From positions 202,227,336 to 202,291,335 of the forward strand of contig NC_088098.1 of NCBI RefSeq assembly GCF_036370855.1: 64,000 bases of DNA. The letters run 5' to 3'. A model generated the notes under the pieces. The model was not told where the DNA came from. It saw nothing but the letters and a program-made list of their open reading frames with translations, and ran no database searches. Each line of letters opens with the position of its first letter. The stretch's first letter is position 1. Origin of the DNA: Dromaius novaehollandiae. Lineage: Eukaryota; Chordata; Aves; Casuariiformes; Dromaiidae. Shown here in pieces: positions 36,008-49,400 of the stretch. The translations under genes were made by a program, and so were the position numbers.

Positions 36008-37313
36008 TTTATTTCAGTAGAAATTAAAATTAAATCATAGCAGAAATAGGAGTTATATATACTATCTGACCATAAACAAGCAGTCCACACAACACAATAA
36101 GCTGACATGTTACAAAAAGTCACAAGAAGTTTTTTAATAATAGCTCCCTTGAGAAGAATCCAGAGTGGAGTTTCATGCCTACATTTTCCATACAGTGTGC
36201 AACAATCTGAAATATCTGTATTCTGGAGGAACATGCCGAGAAGCACAAATACAGGCAACTAGCACGTTTAGGCACCTGCAGATTTAGGCAAAGGTTAAGC
36301 AGGGAAGTTTTAATCACTGTTTTAGACTTGATTGTATCAAGCCCACATACTGCTTATCTTCTTTACTGAACGTAGTGCTATGGCATTAGAATGCTCCAAT
36401 AAAGAGAGAGTCTATGTTCATTTGAAGAACCCTCTCCTCCTCCTAACTTGCTTTTCTTTGCATATCAGTTCTACTGCAATGTCTAAGGTAAAGATGATTT
36501 TTTTTAAAGGTGTGTTGCCTGGATGTTTCAAACAACCTATGAATTACAACCATGTTTACATTACTTTTGCCACTATATCTACTATTTCTTGCTTGACTAA
36601 ATTCAGTGCATTTGATTAAGATGAATGCATTTGATTCCACAATACTGTAACAAGGTATACTATCCATCGCTTTACAGACTTATGGAAATGCTGAAGGAGT
36701 ACTGAATGTATACACTTTTCAAAGCTACACATTTTCATGTTGAATGTCACCAGTCTCTTGTCATGTAGCTGGAAATTGTACTGAAAAGCATATTTGCCAA
36801 TTAAATCTTGCAGTCAACTCTAACATCTTTTCTATGCAAAATACATAAAGGTTTAAAACATGGGAATATGTCCAAGCTAAACACATTTATCTACTTCTAG
36901 CAAACTGTTCAGTAAAGAACAAAATTAAGAGATTAAAATGAATAGCCATATTTTGTGTTGAATATACAGTCATGTTAGTTAAGAGGTGGATGAGCATCCA
37001 GAGGAGGTGGAGAGATAAGGGGGCCCAGCAGGGATTTAGGGGCAAGACCTGCTTCCTTCCTAATCACTGAGATGTGAGAAGCACTGGCAAGGAGAGGCAA
37101 AAGCTTAACTCTTTCAGCAAGAAAATATACATCTTTCATAATATAAAGAATGTCAGTTTTGAAAAGGCGGGAATCCTACTGTTGGATTAAATGAAGAAAA
37201 ATATTTCTCATCTAAACATGTACACATATTCCCACAACCTGAATTATGTGGAGGAATATCATGGGATCTTCAACAATCTTTGGTTGAATCTTTTATTGTT
37301 GAACAATGTATTC
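36008..37313 (-). other. AASDHPPT: AASDHPPT 3' UTR, extent uncertain
   Basis: Sequence downstream of the TAA on the minus strand. A canonical AATAAA lies at 37292-37297, only 17 bases after the stop, which would give an unusually short UTR. Further candidates are ATTAAA at 36308-36313 and 36133-36138, and AATAAA at 36008-36013. Which is used cannot be decided from sequence; the feature is drawn to the most distal of these. It contains no long reading frame that looks real. Confidence 0.4.
37292..37297 (-). promoter_or_regulatory. Candidate proximal polyadenylation signal AATAAA
   Basis: A canonical hexamer on the minus strand 17 bases past the AASDHPPT stop codon. It lies between or on 7-bp inverted arms (37271-37277 and 37295-37301, CAACAAT/ATTGTTG) and so could sit in a small stem-loop. 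It is a good hexamer but unusually close to the stop, so it may be unused. Confidence 0.35.
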
Positions 37314-37472
37314 TTATCTTGAATGTGAATTCTGTTTTGTTGGACTCTCCTGCTTAGAACAAAAGTTATGCCAATATGCAGAATCCTCGGGTGTGACTGG
37401 AATACCAGATGCAACTAAGTCTTCAAAAGTCAGTAACATAAACTGTGGTTGATTAGACTCCATGGAATATAC
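37314..37472 (-). CDS. AASDHPPT: AASDHPPT last coding exon D with stop codon
   Basis: The acceptor TTCTTTAG is followed by 52 codons and TAA (37314-37316). It begins VYSMESNQPQFMLL, then TFEDLVASGIPVTPED, SAYWHNFCSKQE and SPTKQNSHSR. Human has QRQFTILNFNDLMSSAVPMTPEDPSFW in the same place. The conserved points are the QF-x-x-L strand, DL-x-x-S, the TPED motif and the aromatic W before the cysteine. The very C-terminus is unlike human in sequence but ends at the equivalent residue, giving the same total length. Confidence 0.95.
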   Translation of the reverse strand, partial: VYSMESNQPQFMLLTFEDLVASGIPVTPEDSAYWHNFCSKQESPTKQNSHSR

Positions 37473-40400
37473 CTAAAGAAAATACAAAATAGTATTACAT
37501 GAATAGATAAGCCTCAATTTTCTCCCCACAGCTTTTCCTGTCCAGTTTAAACTACATATTACTTACTGAAGAAAAGAAAGCATTCTGATCCAGACCAATG
37601 TCAAAGTCCCTAATTTAGGCTAGGAGGTAACTAACAGAAGCACGTAACAGTGCACACAGCTGAAACAAAACTTTTCTTTGAGACACAATTCAGAAAATTG
37701 AGAGAACAAAGGATAGAGGATTCTAGAAATGCTGCAGAATCAGTGTTTAAAGCCGGAAAAATGAGGGGGGAAAAAGAAATGTACTTCATTCCACAGCGGA
37801 CATGATTATTTGAGATGATACTGTCAGGATTTATTCCACTAGAGGCATGTCTCTTCATATTCTTTTGAACATGAGCAATCACTGGGGTTGTGCATGTACT
37901 TGGTCTTCTCATAGAAGCACATAAAGGATGAAAGTGGTCACAGCAAACCTACAATTCTGTTTTAAATCCAGATTAAGTGCAGACCAGGATATCAGAGATG
38001 TGTATGTCAAGGTCTCTGCATTAGTTTCATCACTTCAAAGAAATTTATATTTGAAAGAAAAAAAGGTTTGCTTTTCTGAGCACGCATCAGGGTGCATTTT
38101 GCTGCATGTGATTGGCAAGTGTAATTCTTTCCAAATAGCAAAGCAAATAGTATAGCTGCATGAATCAGAGACATCAACTGATTCTTCCAAATTTGGCATT
38201 TGCGCAAGAAACATACTCTTAATGTTTAATATTTGCTAAAAGTCAGAGTTATTCTACAGTTATTTTGTGCATCTCACAAACTTTTTTTGATGTAGGTTGA
38301 AGGTACTGTTAACCTCTGGGGATGTGAATATTGATGTCTTCTAATGAAGGTAGGTGAGTAAGTGGATAAAACAGCAAAAACCTCTGCTCTCTCTGCTTCA
38401 CTGTTTGAGCAGTAAACTACACCTAGGAATACCTGGCAAGACAATAAAATGGTTTGTGTTTGTCCTAACTCCATGGCAAAACTCTGGAAGTTGTCCAAAC
38501 GTAGATTGAAAGCAAAAATGAATTGAGCTGCCTGCCACTTGATATCCTTACACAAGTGGCATGGTGTTGAGACATTCCTGTTCATCTGGCATTTTAGAAA
38601 TGAGCCAAAGCTGCAGACACTGTCTGAAGCCATGGAAGTGACATAATGTATACATACCAAAAGTGAACTAAGGCTCTGAGGTAAGCATGTATACTGTTAT
38701 CGAATCTGGTTTGAACTTGAGTATATGCTTGCCTGAAGACAATCGCTGTTACAAACTCACGATCTTTTGTTGAGACCTGCCTCAGGTCAGATAACCGCCT
38801 AGATCTAGGTAAGAGCACAAATAAACACTCTTTCTGCTCAAGCCTATAGCAATGATTAGAGGACATTTTGTTAAGATTCCTAACATTGTGGAGAATTTAA
38901 ATCATACTTTATAGAAACAATTGGGCCTTCCTGTGAATTACAAATACTTGCTATCAGATTCAGAGGAAAGTTCTGTGAAAACACATTCTGCAAACGGAAC
39001 ATAATGGCAGGGAGGGAACAGAGACAAGCGCTGACATCCTGAAGCAATAGCATAATGTCTACACACTCAGTCTTTTTAAAGTAAGATGAAGAACACCTTT
39101 ATCTCTCAACCTATCTAGCAAAAGGCAGAATCCTTTTTACGGTTCTCATATAGAGCCAGAAGGCCACTTTCATTTCATGTACCTTACTGTTAGAGAGTCC
39201 TGAAGAGGCACACGGTAAAAGCAGATGAACTTTTATTTCATTTCCATACTGGGGAACCACAAAATGCCCACTTGTCCCATCTTAAATGCTCTTTTTCCAG
39301 TGAACTGAGCTAATGAATTCATCACAGATTTGGGCCTGTGGACGAGTAAACCTTCGAGCTATTTCTTGATTCAAAGGCTTTTATGTAGCTCCACCATAAC
39401 TCTGAATAAATAACATGCCTATTCCTTCTATGATGATTAAGGTACGGTGATGGTGAAAGCCAGTACATAAAAACCTGTTCTTTTTTAGACTATTTAGGTA
39501 GCTGCCTTCAGAGGTACTGGCCTTCTTTTCAGCTCAGACTGACATTTATCAGGATTCCAGTAGGAAGATGATACACAGCCCCACTGGGAACTTAGGTATT
39601 CTGTCAAACAGAATGCACATACTTTCATAAGGAATGCTTGAACACTGATATGTCAGAGTAAACCCTCAAAGGTACTTTGAACCTTTTTTTTTCTCTCCTT
39701 TTTTTCTTTTTAAATCTAACCAATACTACCTAAAAGGTCTGCCCATCTTTTCTGTGAACACTCAGATTTCATCAACATGATAGATGCGTACATGACCACT
39801 CACATCCTTGTATCCAATCATATTTTGCTCTTTTTTTTTTCTTCTAGTTCCCAGCAGAACCTTTCTAGCTAAATAACAGAAAACAAAAACTCGTTCTCTT
39901 GTGAGCAACTAATGCCACTGACAAACCTGGCACTTTTTCCACACTTTCTTTGCTAATTGTCTGGCTACTTGGGCTATGAGTTGCCAACTTGCCTCAAATT
40001 TGACTTCTACGGTTTTGCTATTTTCACGACCCAGGTCTTTGTTAAACACAGAAACTCCTGGAAAGCTTTTAAGTAGCACCATTGCTTCACTTGATAAAGA
40101 GACCACATGGAATAAAAAACGAAGAATGAACAACATTGCTGTTTTTCCTGTCTCTTGGTTATTATTGCTTGTCTCTAGGGCTGATCTTGTCATAATGACT
40201 TTTGAGAGATGGTTCTGCTCTGGGATACATGCACTGACAATCTTCCGTTAAAATGAACATGATGATTTGGCATACCAGCTTAGCAGCCCAGATTGGTTGA
40301 CTGTCTCCATTTCCCTCACAAAACTATCTTTCCCGTGTGAGTACTAGCAGACTGTGATAAAAATCACTTAATCTTCTCTTGAATAAACAGACTGAACACT

Positions 40401-43400
40401 GTAACACATACATTCTAGATTTGACATTATCTGTTACTGTCCTCTGAAACCATCTCATTCCAAGACCTTTTCTGAAACAGGCATAACAGAATAAAAGCTA
40501 ACAGTTCACTAAATCTGATTAATACTGTGCTTCAGATAATCCCTCTTATCCTTGTGCCTATATCGAAGATAACATACAGTTTCAGCTACAGCATCACACT
40601 GCAAGATTATGTCCAAGTGATTAGTTACCAAGACCTGCAAAAGTTTCATAACTCCTTACATGGGAATGCTTCTGTCCATATCCCTCCTGCTTCCCAAGAG
40701 CCACTGCAACATGATGATTGTCATCTAACCGGGTTTCCTAGTAAAGATGAAAAACAGCAATGTAAATGTATATTCTTTGTTTCCAGCAAAGACATGGTTA
40801 GAATGTGGTTCAGAACCAGAACCCAAATGGACTTTAAAATAATCATATTCACAAAGAAACAGCAGATTTGTTCCTGTACGTGCATCCTTGATGTCTTCAA
40901 CAAGTTGTCAGGACTGAATTGGGTACTATAAGTCACCATCATCCCACCTAATTGTAGACATTTATATGCAAGTTTACCACCTTAGTTTTCCTTTACCTAT
41001 CTTACCTATTTTCAGATCAGGCTAATTGTGAACTTCTGATGGAAAGTTTTCTGAAGAGCAAGTATAAACTTAAAACAATGGTGCTCTCACTCTCAGCTTC
41101 AGACATCATGTAAGATCATAACTTCAAATTTCTGATGCAGCAGTCTGAGCACAGCTCCGTGTGAATATGGAGCAGTTTTCCACAAATATATACTTAATTA
41201 TAAGTTTAAAAGTGTTTCTCCTGCCCTACCCCTAGAAAGGCTAAGAATTCATCTTAAGTAACTCCTTTCAGAAGAAATTCATTTTATGTACTGCTTCTGA
41301 ATAATGTTTATTCTAAAGTCAAATCATACTTATCAACTCTATCTTTTAATAAAAAGAAAAATGTTTTCTTTATTTCCTTATCCAAAAATGTTCACATCAT
41401 TTCCTTGTGAACTCAAGAATAGCTAGAACTTTAACTAGAAAAATGAAGCATTCAGATGTCATCAAATCTGAAAATCAGCTACTTAGATACTAGATATACC
41501 ATCAACTAGTCTGGATTCTCTCCTGGGAGAGAAACTCCAATTTTCACTTCGGAAATACCCTGATCTCCCTGCATTATTCTACAAAGAAAGCTTTATGATG
41601 TACTCCCACTTCCTCCGAAAAGAATGCCTTTTTCTTTTTCTTTTAATCTAAGCAACATGTCTTTTAAAACAATGTTGTCTATCTGCATTAGGATTCTCTA
41701 CAGTTCATCTACCACATAGGATTTTCAAAGATTTCAGTTGCAAGGATGCCATTTTTGTGAATCCCAAACAGCCCTGTGTGAAACAGGTGCCAAGATGCTC
41801 ACTCAGGCCCACTCAACCCAGTCCAGCCAAGACAGCAGCTGTTCTGGGTCCATATATCAAGACAACTATAAATTTGGGGGACCTTAGCAGCAAAGATGTG
41901 TCTTGGCAGATAGGTGTTGGGGTGGGAGTGGAGGGGTCTTTTACTTTGATCTCTTCAGCATGTAAATTATGCCTATGTGACAGATTTAGCAGTAATCTTT
42001 ATCTCCCTCATCTCCTTCAAAACAAAAACAAAATATGGGAGTTTATGTTGTTTTACCTTTCTGCAAAGTGCTAGAAAGAAAATGACTATTTCAGTTCTGT
42101 CTAGATTGGGAGAAATATTTCATACACATAAGAAAAACAAACCTAAAGTATAAGCTGTATTTCATATCACTGCAAGAGCTATAAGTTTACTTACTATGAA
42201 GTATTTTACCAAGCTTTCTATTCCCTTACTATGGCACGACACTGAACAGAAGTCAAGCGGAAGGACTTTGACCTCAAGCCGGATGAAAGCTAATCATTTG
42301 TACACATCATATACATTTCTATGACTTCCTAGAAAAGAAAAAAAAGACTTTCTATGAAAATTAGCTATTTGATCAACTGTTGCTAAACAATTTACATAGT
42401 TCTGGAGTAGCAGATTTTTGTGCTTGTCTGTACTGTCAAATAACTAGATATAGTTTTCAATCACTTTGTTTCCCCCCCCTCCTTTCACTTTTGACATTTC
42501 CTAGAGGTGAAAGACTGATGATACTAAAGCACACAGCAGAGCACATTCAGCATGGGCCTACATTTGTAGCTAGAAATCTGAAAAGGACTGTGTTACAGTT
42601 TTAAACTAAATACACATAAATTTATGTTTGTGAAGTGAATGTACGCATTACATCTTGTCTGTGCAACTGACTGATGAACATAGTACAGATAACTTAAAAT
42701 CTCTTATATATTGCTAACAGAATCATTTTGTCAGCTCAAAGTTGCATTTAACAGGAAGTGACCCCTTGGATAACCAGGACTGTTTCCCTGCAAACAGAGA
42801 CCCCATCCAATAGACAATTAATTCAGAAAGTTCCACTTCGTTTGCTTTATGCATCCCCAGTGTGTTAGACGTCATAAAACAACTCTCAGAATCTTATGAT
42901 AAACAAACTATGCCCTTCATCTTACCTTCAGTACTTCAGAGAAAGGTGGAGCCCCCCAAAATACAGAAGGGTAGGAGATCCTTCCTGGCTCCTGCTTGTG
43001 GCCAGCAATACATTAGGGTATAGTGTTTACACAACATAAATAAACCATAAAACCCACCAACTCAGCCTGCTTCCATATTCATCTGGAGATATTGGTACAA
43101 CGGCTAATAAATTAAATCCAACTTATTACATGGAAATAGATGATTAAGCAAAAGGAGAAGAAGGGCAACTGTACAGGAATCCCTCTGAGGTACAGGGCTT
43201 TTTTAATTTTAATTTTTAAAAAAGATTCCTCTCTATAAAACAGAAAGCATATAATGGATTTTTTTTTTCCCTGAGCAGAACCAAAACATCACTTGAACTG
43301 TTCCAGCTATAGGCATGCTGAAATCTGTAATGACCTCATTTCAAAGGTACAGCAGAATGACATGTATTAGATCCAAATCATTCTAGACTCACTCATCAGA

Positions 43401-46400
43401 CAGCTTAAAAAAAACATACTTTCCCAGTCAGCAGAACTGCTTGCTTAGTTGGTCTTTGCAACAAAAGTTTTGATTCCAATTTATTCCTTACAGTACAACA
43501 GAATGATCTTCACTTACTGAGGATGAGCGATTCCATTACTTTGTTGTACTCCAGCAACAATTACTGAGTATGTTTCAAATTGACCCAGGTAATCCCTCTT
43601 TGAAATACATATTCTGGAAGTAATGTGTTTGTGGATAGATGACCCAAACAAAACCTTACTCCGAAAAAATGCCAACAATTCTTTGCATAGCAGCAGCGAT
43701 GCCAACTTGATTTTCAAACACTGAGTGACGTTTAGAATAAATGAGACTGCTTGCTTTATAACCCGGCTGTATTAAAACTGATGTAGTCACCAAAACAAAG
43801 GTGTCTGCCTTTAAAAGTAGATCTAATAAGCGCTGCTTAACTATTCTTCCCGATCAGCTACGCAAAGCTGGCAATAATAAGAAAAAGCCAGCAATATACT
43901 TTTAACCTTTTGCACATCAGTAATCAGGCTATGTTCCATAAATCAGATCTCCTACAAACATATATTATGTACGTAACTTTGTCTCTATAAACTATATATA
44001 TAAAAGTTGCCATAATTGTTATAAGCACACTTCAGTTTTATTAAAGTTAACCAGTACTTTATTCCGTAAATTTATTTTCTTCAAAGTAGTACATGAATCG
44101 TATAGCATTATTCAATATAATAATAATAAAAAGAGAGGGAGTAATGACTCCCCTCTAAATTAAAACCCTGACATAAATACTATATCACTCTTTACCTGGT
44201 TAATAACTTTAATTACTACTAAACAAATCCTTTCTAAAATGAGCAAATTGTGCAATGCCTATGAGAACAAAGCATATTTAACACATATAGCAGCCATATC
44301 TATTATTTAAAATTAAACTTATATGTTTCTAAATAAAGTTTCTTTACATTTTGTCCTACTTTTAACTACTTGTTGCTGTAAGTCATAAAAAAAAAAAACT
44401 CTAAATGTCTATATTTACATTACTTGCGTTCCAAAGGTTTTTATAAGAAATTTCTAATTTATTGCTAAGCATAACTCAAAACTGAGAATTCAATATTACA
44501 TACACAATACCAAACCAGAATGGTCACTGCATAATTAGTATGAAGCTTTCAGAAGTTTAGTGGAGCTCTCGGTGCAATTAATCTCTAACAAAAATTCTCC
44601 TAACGAAAATAATGGCATAAATCATGCAGGAAAAGTAGCTATTTGACAAAAAAAAACATGGAAAAATTTATCATCATCCTCTAAGAAGAGAAATCCTCTT
44701 TTCTGCTACTTGTTAATGGTTTTTTGTAGTTTCTAATTCAAAATAATGTTTGCAACCTATCGCAAACTGAGTGCTCAATTCAAAAGGAGATTTAAGTGGT
44801 GCTATGATTTCCCATCTTTGCCGGCTGCCTGGTAATCCCTCCTCTGTATTTGAGTTTGAAAGAAGAATCAGAAGTATGACTTCTCAAAGCTTACAAGTAC
44901 TTAAACTTTCTTTTTCCACTCCCTCCAAACACCCTAGAAAAGTTAACTGAAAAGAAATATACTAAAAATAATTGTAAATAACTAATAAAAGAACAGCTAT
45001 TTACTGTGGAAAAAATGGCCTGAAAAAAGATATCATCTCTGTTGAACTGACTATTCTAAAAGTTAGAGGGAATACGGGTAGAAAGCTCTAGCGAACTACA
45101 GCTTTAGGCACTTGTTTTCATAAACAGATCCACCATGGACGAGAGGCTACCCCCGAGCTACTGCCTTCTACCTAAGGTGAAAAACATATCAGCAGTGAGG
45201 AGAGAGAAGAGAATTCAAACAGAACCAAACCCTTGGTAAGGAGACAGCAAAAAAACCTATACAACAAGGTCGATCTGACACGCGCATCCAAAATGTAACC
45301 ACCCCCTTGGGCAGCAGCGATCTCAACACAGCCATCTAAAACTTACTTCAAACTAGCGAGTAGTCTAGATTCTTCCTTCCATCCGGCAAGAGAGAAGCTC
45401 CCTAAGAGTTATTCAACATCCACAGAGTTCTTTCTACGGACAACAGGCTACTTGGGCAAAATTCGAAACTGTAGATGGCCACAGTGAAAGAGAAGAATCC
45501 AACAGATGGGACAGCACAACAGATCTCTGTGGATAACTAACTTCAACTGAAACTGGTATCCAGATACTAGCCCTAATAATCACAGTATTTGCCAAAACCA
45601 AATAAGAGTAAGTCATTACACTAACAAATTCTAAAATGGACATCTTTCTTTTCCCACAATAGTCATAAAATCCTAGAAGGCAGAGCTGTTCTGAGGTACA
45701 AACATATTCATGAACCCGAGCTGCATAAACAAAGTAATGGTTGTTCCCGTTCTACCCTGAAGATAACAGCAACCAAATATGATTTGTTTTACGAAGAACT
45801 CTATTGCCAAGACAGGCAATGCAACCACCCGCAGTGCCTGACTGTGCCATGAAGCTTAAGAAACCTCAGCATATACACATAATGCACCACCTTCAAACAA
45901 GCCCCACAACCCTCCTCACTGGTGGAAGAGGAGAGGAAGTTCTACTACAGTATGATCGAACAGTCAAATGTTGTTGACTTAGTAGAATCCTTCTATCTTT
46001 AGCACAAACTATGACAAAATACATTATATAAAGTTTCTCCATCATAGCTGTAAAGGTTCTACTGATAAGTAACCTAAAAGCTGCTACTCAGAGCAAAATC
46101 CTCAAAAAAATTGCATGCATTTTACTGATGTTTTTTAAATGTTTTTGTAATAATATTCTAATTCCAAATTGAAATTTAAGAAGAACTTTAAATTTTTATC
46201 TGTGTATTTCACGTCATATTAAAATTTATTTTCACATTTGGCATATAATTAAAGTAGGATTGAGTTGTATAAACTGGATTTTATTAATAGAAGCAATTAA
46301 TAAAAACATGTGTTTGAAAACATGGTGTTTATTTGGTCAGCTTTTTTCACAGAGATGCACCTTACTCTTAAAATCTCTGTTCAAATACATATCATTAAAA

Positions 46401-49400
46401 AACAATTAAGAAAAATTTTCTAAGACATTTCTACATGTTGACTAATAACCTGACAAAAATAAAGCAAGATAAAGTCTTCAGTTTTCAACTGTAACAGTTG
46501 GTGTAATAAAAAAATACTACATGTTTTCTACAAACTGTGTCCTGTACCTTAGGCCATCACAGCTGCTATTGTATTTGATGTACAGTATAACAAATAGCAA
46601 TTTGATAGGATTTAATATACAAAGCCTATTTTACAGTTGTTACAAGATCTAATTTATTCCCATATAAATATTATATAGTAGAAAGAAAACAGAATGATCA
46701 ATTCATAACGACAGGCTTGAAATCTGAAAACAGATGCTTAAGCACAATTGCACTTTTCACATTCACATTATTTTGTTTTTGTTCACAATTTGTAGTGAAA
46801 AATTTTTTTGAAATTTCAATAGTTGTTGTCAAATCAAATGATCATCTGGAAGCCTACTTTAATATAAAGCTCTATGACTAAGATGTTCTAGATATAGGGA
46901 CTAGGTATGACCTAAGGAAGTTCTGCTGTTTGTCTTAATAACAAATTATAGGAGATATCCCCAAAAGTATTCAGTACACAATGACTTTTATTACTGAGGC
47001 AAATCATATATTCACTCAGTATTTACAATGAAATAAACAGCAAGATTTATTCACAGAAAATTCTACCTCCAATATGAACAAGCTTCACTCTCATTGTGAA
47101 CAATTTCAACATGTCTGAACAGTGTCAACTTTGACTTGCGTCAGTTCACTAGTATTTTTCTCTTGACTTTTTCTGGCAGAATGAGGTGGTAAATCTCCTT
47201 TTAGCCTTTATGCTAGTAAGCTGCTTTTATCACATTGCACAGTATTCTCTGAAGGATATTTCAGAATATTTTATGGAATCTAAATGGGTTAAAAATAAAG
47301 AATTACTGCTCTCCTGTGTTTTTGATAAAGCAGGCGCTCTTTAAAATTGAAAAAAAACTTCCAAAATCTAAGATAATTGGATTTTAATGAACTTTTCTCT
47401 CTCTTTGATCATTTCCTATCACAAAGATATAAATAAATCTGAAAAATAAGACTGCCAAACCATGACATTTTTCATTTGATAGAAAAAGTTCGCTCAAGTG
47501 AACTCAGTAAAATGAGAAATACAAGGAAAATATATCAGTAATGTGCAGGTGATTCTCAATGATTTCTCCCTGGTGACTCTCAGATTTCTCAAAATTACTG
47601 TTTGCAGTTAACAAGTCATTTCAAGAGTTTGTCCATGTGCAAATAATTAGGAATGCTTCCTCCAATCAAACAAAAATACGACTTCTGTAGGTAAGAAAAT
47701 GGGGCATAAAATTAAAACAAACTTGGGAGAAATGAAGAGTATTTTATTTATATGCATATATACACACACACACGTAAGAAGGAGATGAAAAAAGTAAAGC
47801 AACAGTTAATTTTAGGCTGGAGACTGATAATTGAAAAATTAATTATTGTTTCAATTTCATTTTAATTAATGCCAATATTTAAATTAATTTATACCCAACT
47901 GAGCTAGTATTAAAATGAAACTTGATAATAAATCCTCTCTCTGAAATACTGTAATCTGTCTGTTTGTAAGGGTGTGCTGTTCGGAAGTAGGGGGTGAGCA
48001 TGGGAGAGGAGACATTCCTCAGACAAAAATTAAATTAAGCTTCTAGGAGCAATTACTGAGTAATAAGGAAAAATAAAATAATTATAAAGCATTTAAATAA
48101 TACAGGGAACTATTTGCATCATCTTCAGGCTATTTTAGTCAACCTACCACAGGCAAGATTTTGAAGACTGAAATTAGGCATTCCAGCAGTCAATTAAGAG
48201 AGGTAGCTGCCTCCTTGACAATGATATAATATTAATATTAATGTGGAAGACATTCTATTACAAGACCTGTCACAGTCTTTTCTAAGATTTTTTCACCAGT
48301 CTGTAAATCTAATTAGTGAATTTCATGATATGCTCAGTTCCTAGAGAGTATGGCAATATAAGTAAGAGGGCTGATTTAGTATCTAAGCCATCTGATGAAG
48401 AACTTTAAAATTTCAGACACCATTCAGAAATCAACCCTGAAACTGCTTCAGTGAATTTCCTGTGCTCCCTAGGATGAATTTCACTGAGTTCAAAAAAGAC
48501 ATATTCCAAGAATGGAAAAAAAAAAAGTTATTGTAATGAATGTACTCTCTAGGGGTTTTTCTTTGTGATCAAGTATCAAGAATATTTTAAAATGCTACAA
48601 ATTTATATTCTGTTTTGATTTTTGCCTTTTCTATAGGTTATACAGAATAAAGGTGTAAGCTGCAGTTAAAAAATGAAATGTGCAATGCAACTATAAGGTT
48701 CAGATTGAGACTAGTCATCACTTTTTAAAAGTTTAGCTTAAAGATTTCTTACCTCAAAAGTCCATTCTTCTTCTTCATCCCCATCCAGCAGCATTTTTGT
48801 CTCCTGATATACCTTCCCTATTTCCAGTTGCAATGGGGATACATTAAATTCAATTCTTTGCAAGTTGAAGCCAATTCCAACTCCAATAGCTTTTAAGAAG
48901 CTCTCCTTTAGGGCCTGTAAGAGAGAAAAAAAATATGTTTTAGTCATACTGACTGTTTCTAATCAAACTGATCTATAAACTTTACTTCTGAGCAGAGACT
49001 GTAGGCCAAATAAATTTAAGACTTATTCCTTTGTAAATGTGAGGGTAAACTGGTGTAATTATCGAGAGGAAAAAGTATCAGCATTGCTAATACGTAACTT
49101 GTTGTGTTATAACGAACACGCAACTGGAATTACTAAATGGCACATACAGTTATGTACCTTCTTGATTTGTTCTGCTATGCATCTAAAACTAGTCATAAAT
49201 CCTTCTAGAAACTTCAGCTGTAGTATGGTCAATTTAAAGATATTCTGACATTAAAAAGATAAACTCCACTTGACCAGATGACTATAAAAGTATACAATTC
49301 TACCATCATGAAAATAATAACAATATAGCAAAGCACCATTAGCAAGTTATAGTTTTGCAGTCTTAAAATAAAAAAAAAATGTATTACCCAATGCCGATGA

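Noticed and set aside
38274..38866. Overlapping minus-strand open frames of 128 and 90 codons in an AASDHPPT intron
   Set aside because: No domain, no splice-compatible boundaries that extend AASDHPPT, and frames of this size are expected by chance in 64 kb.
39909..40193. 94-codon minus-strand frame with protein-like composition
   Set aside because: I considered a nested or processed gene, but found no recognisable family, no poly(A) tail and no continuing homology on either side.
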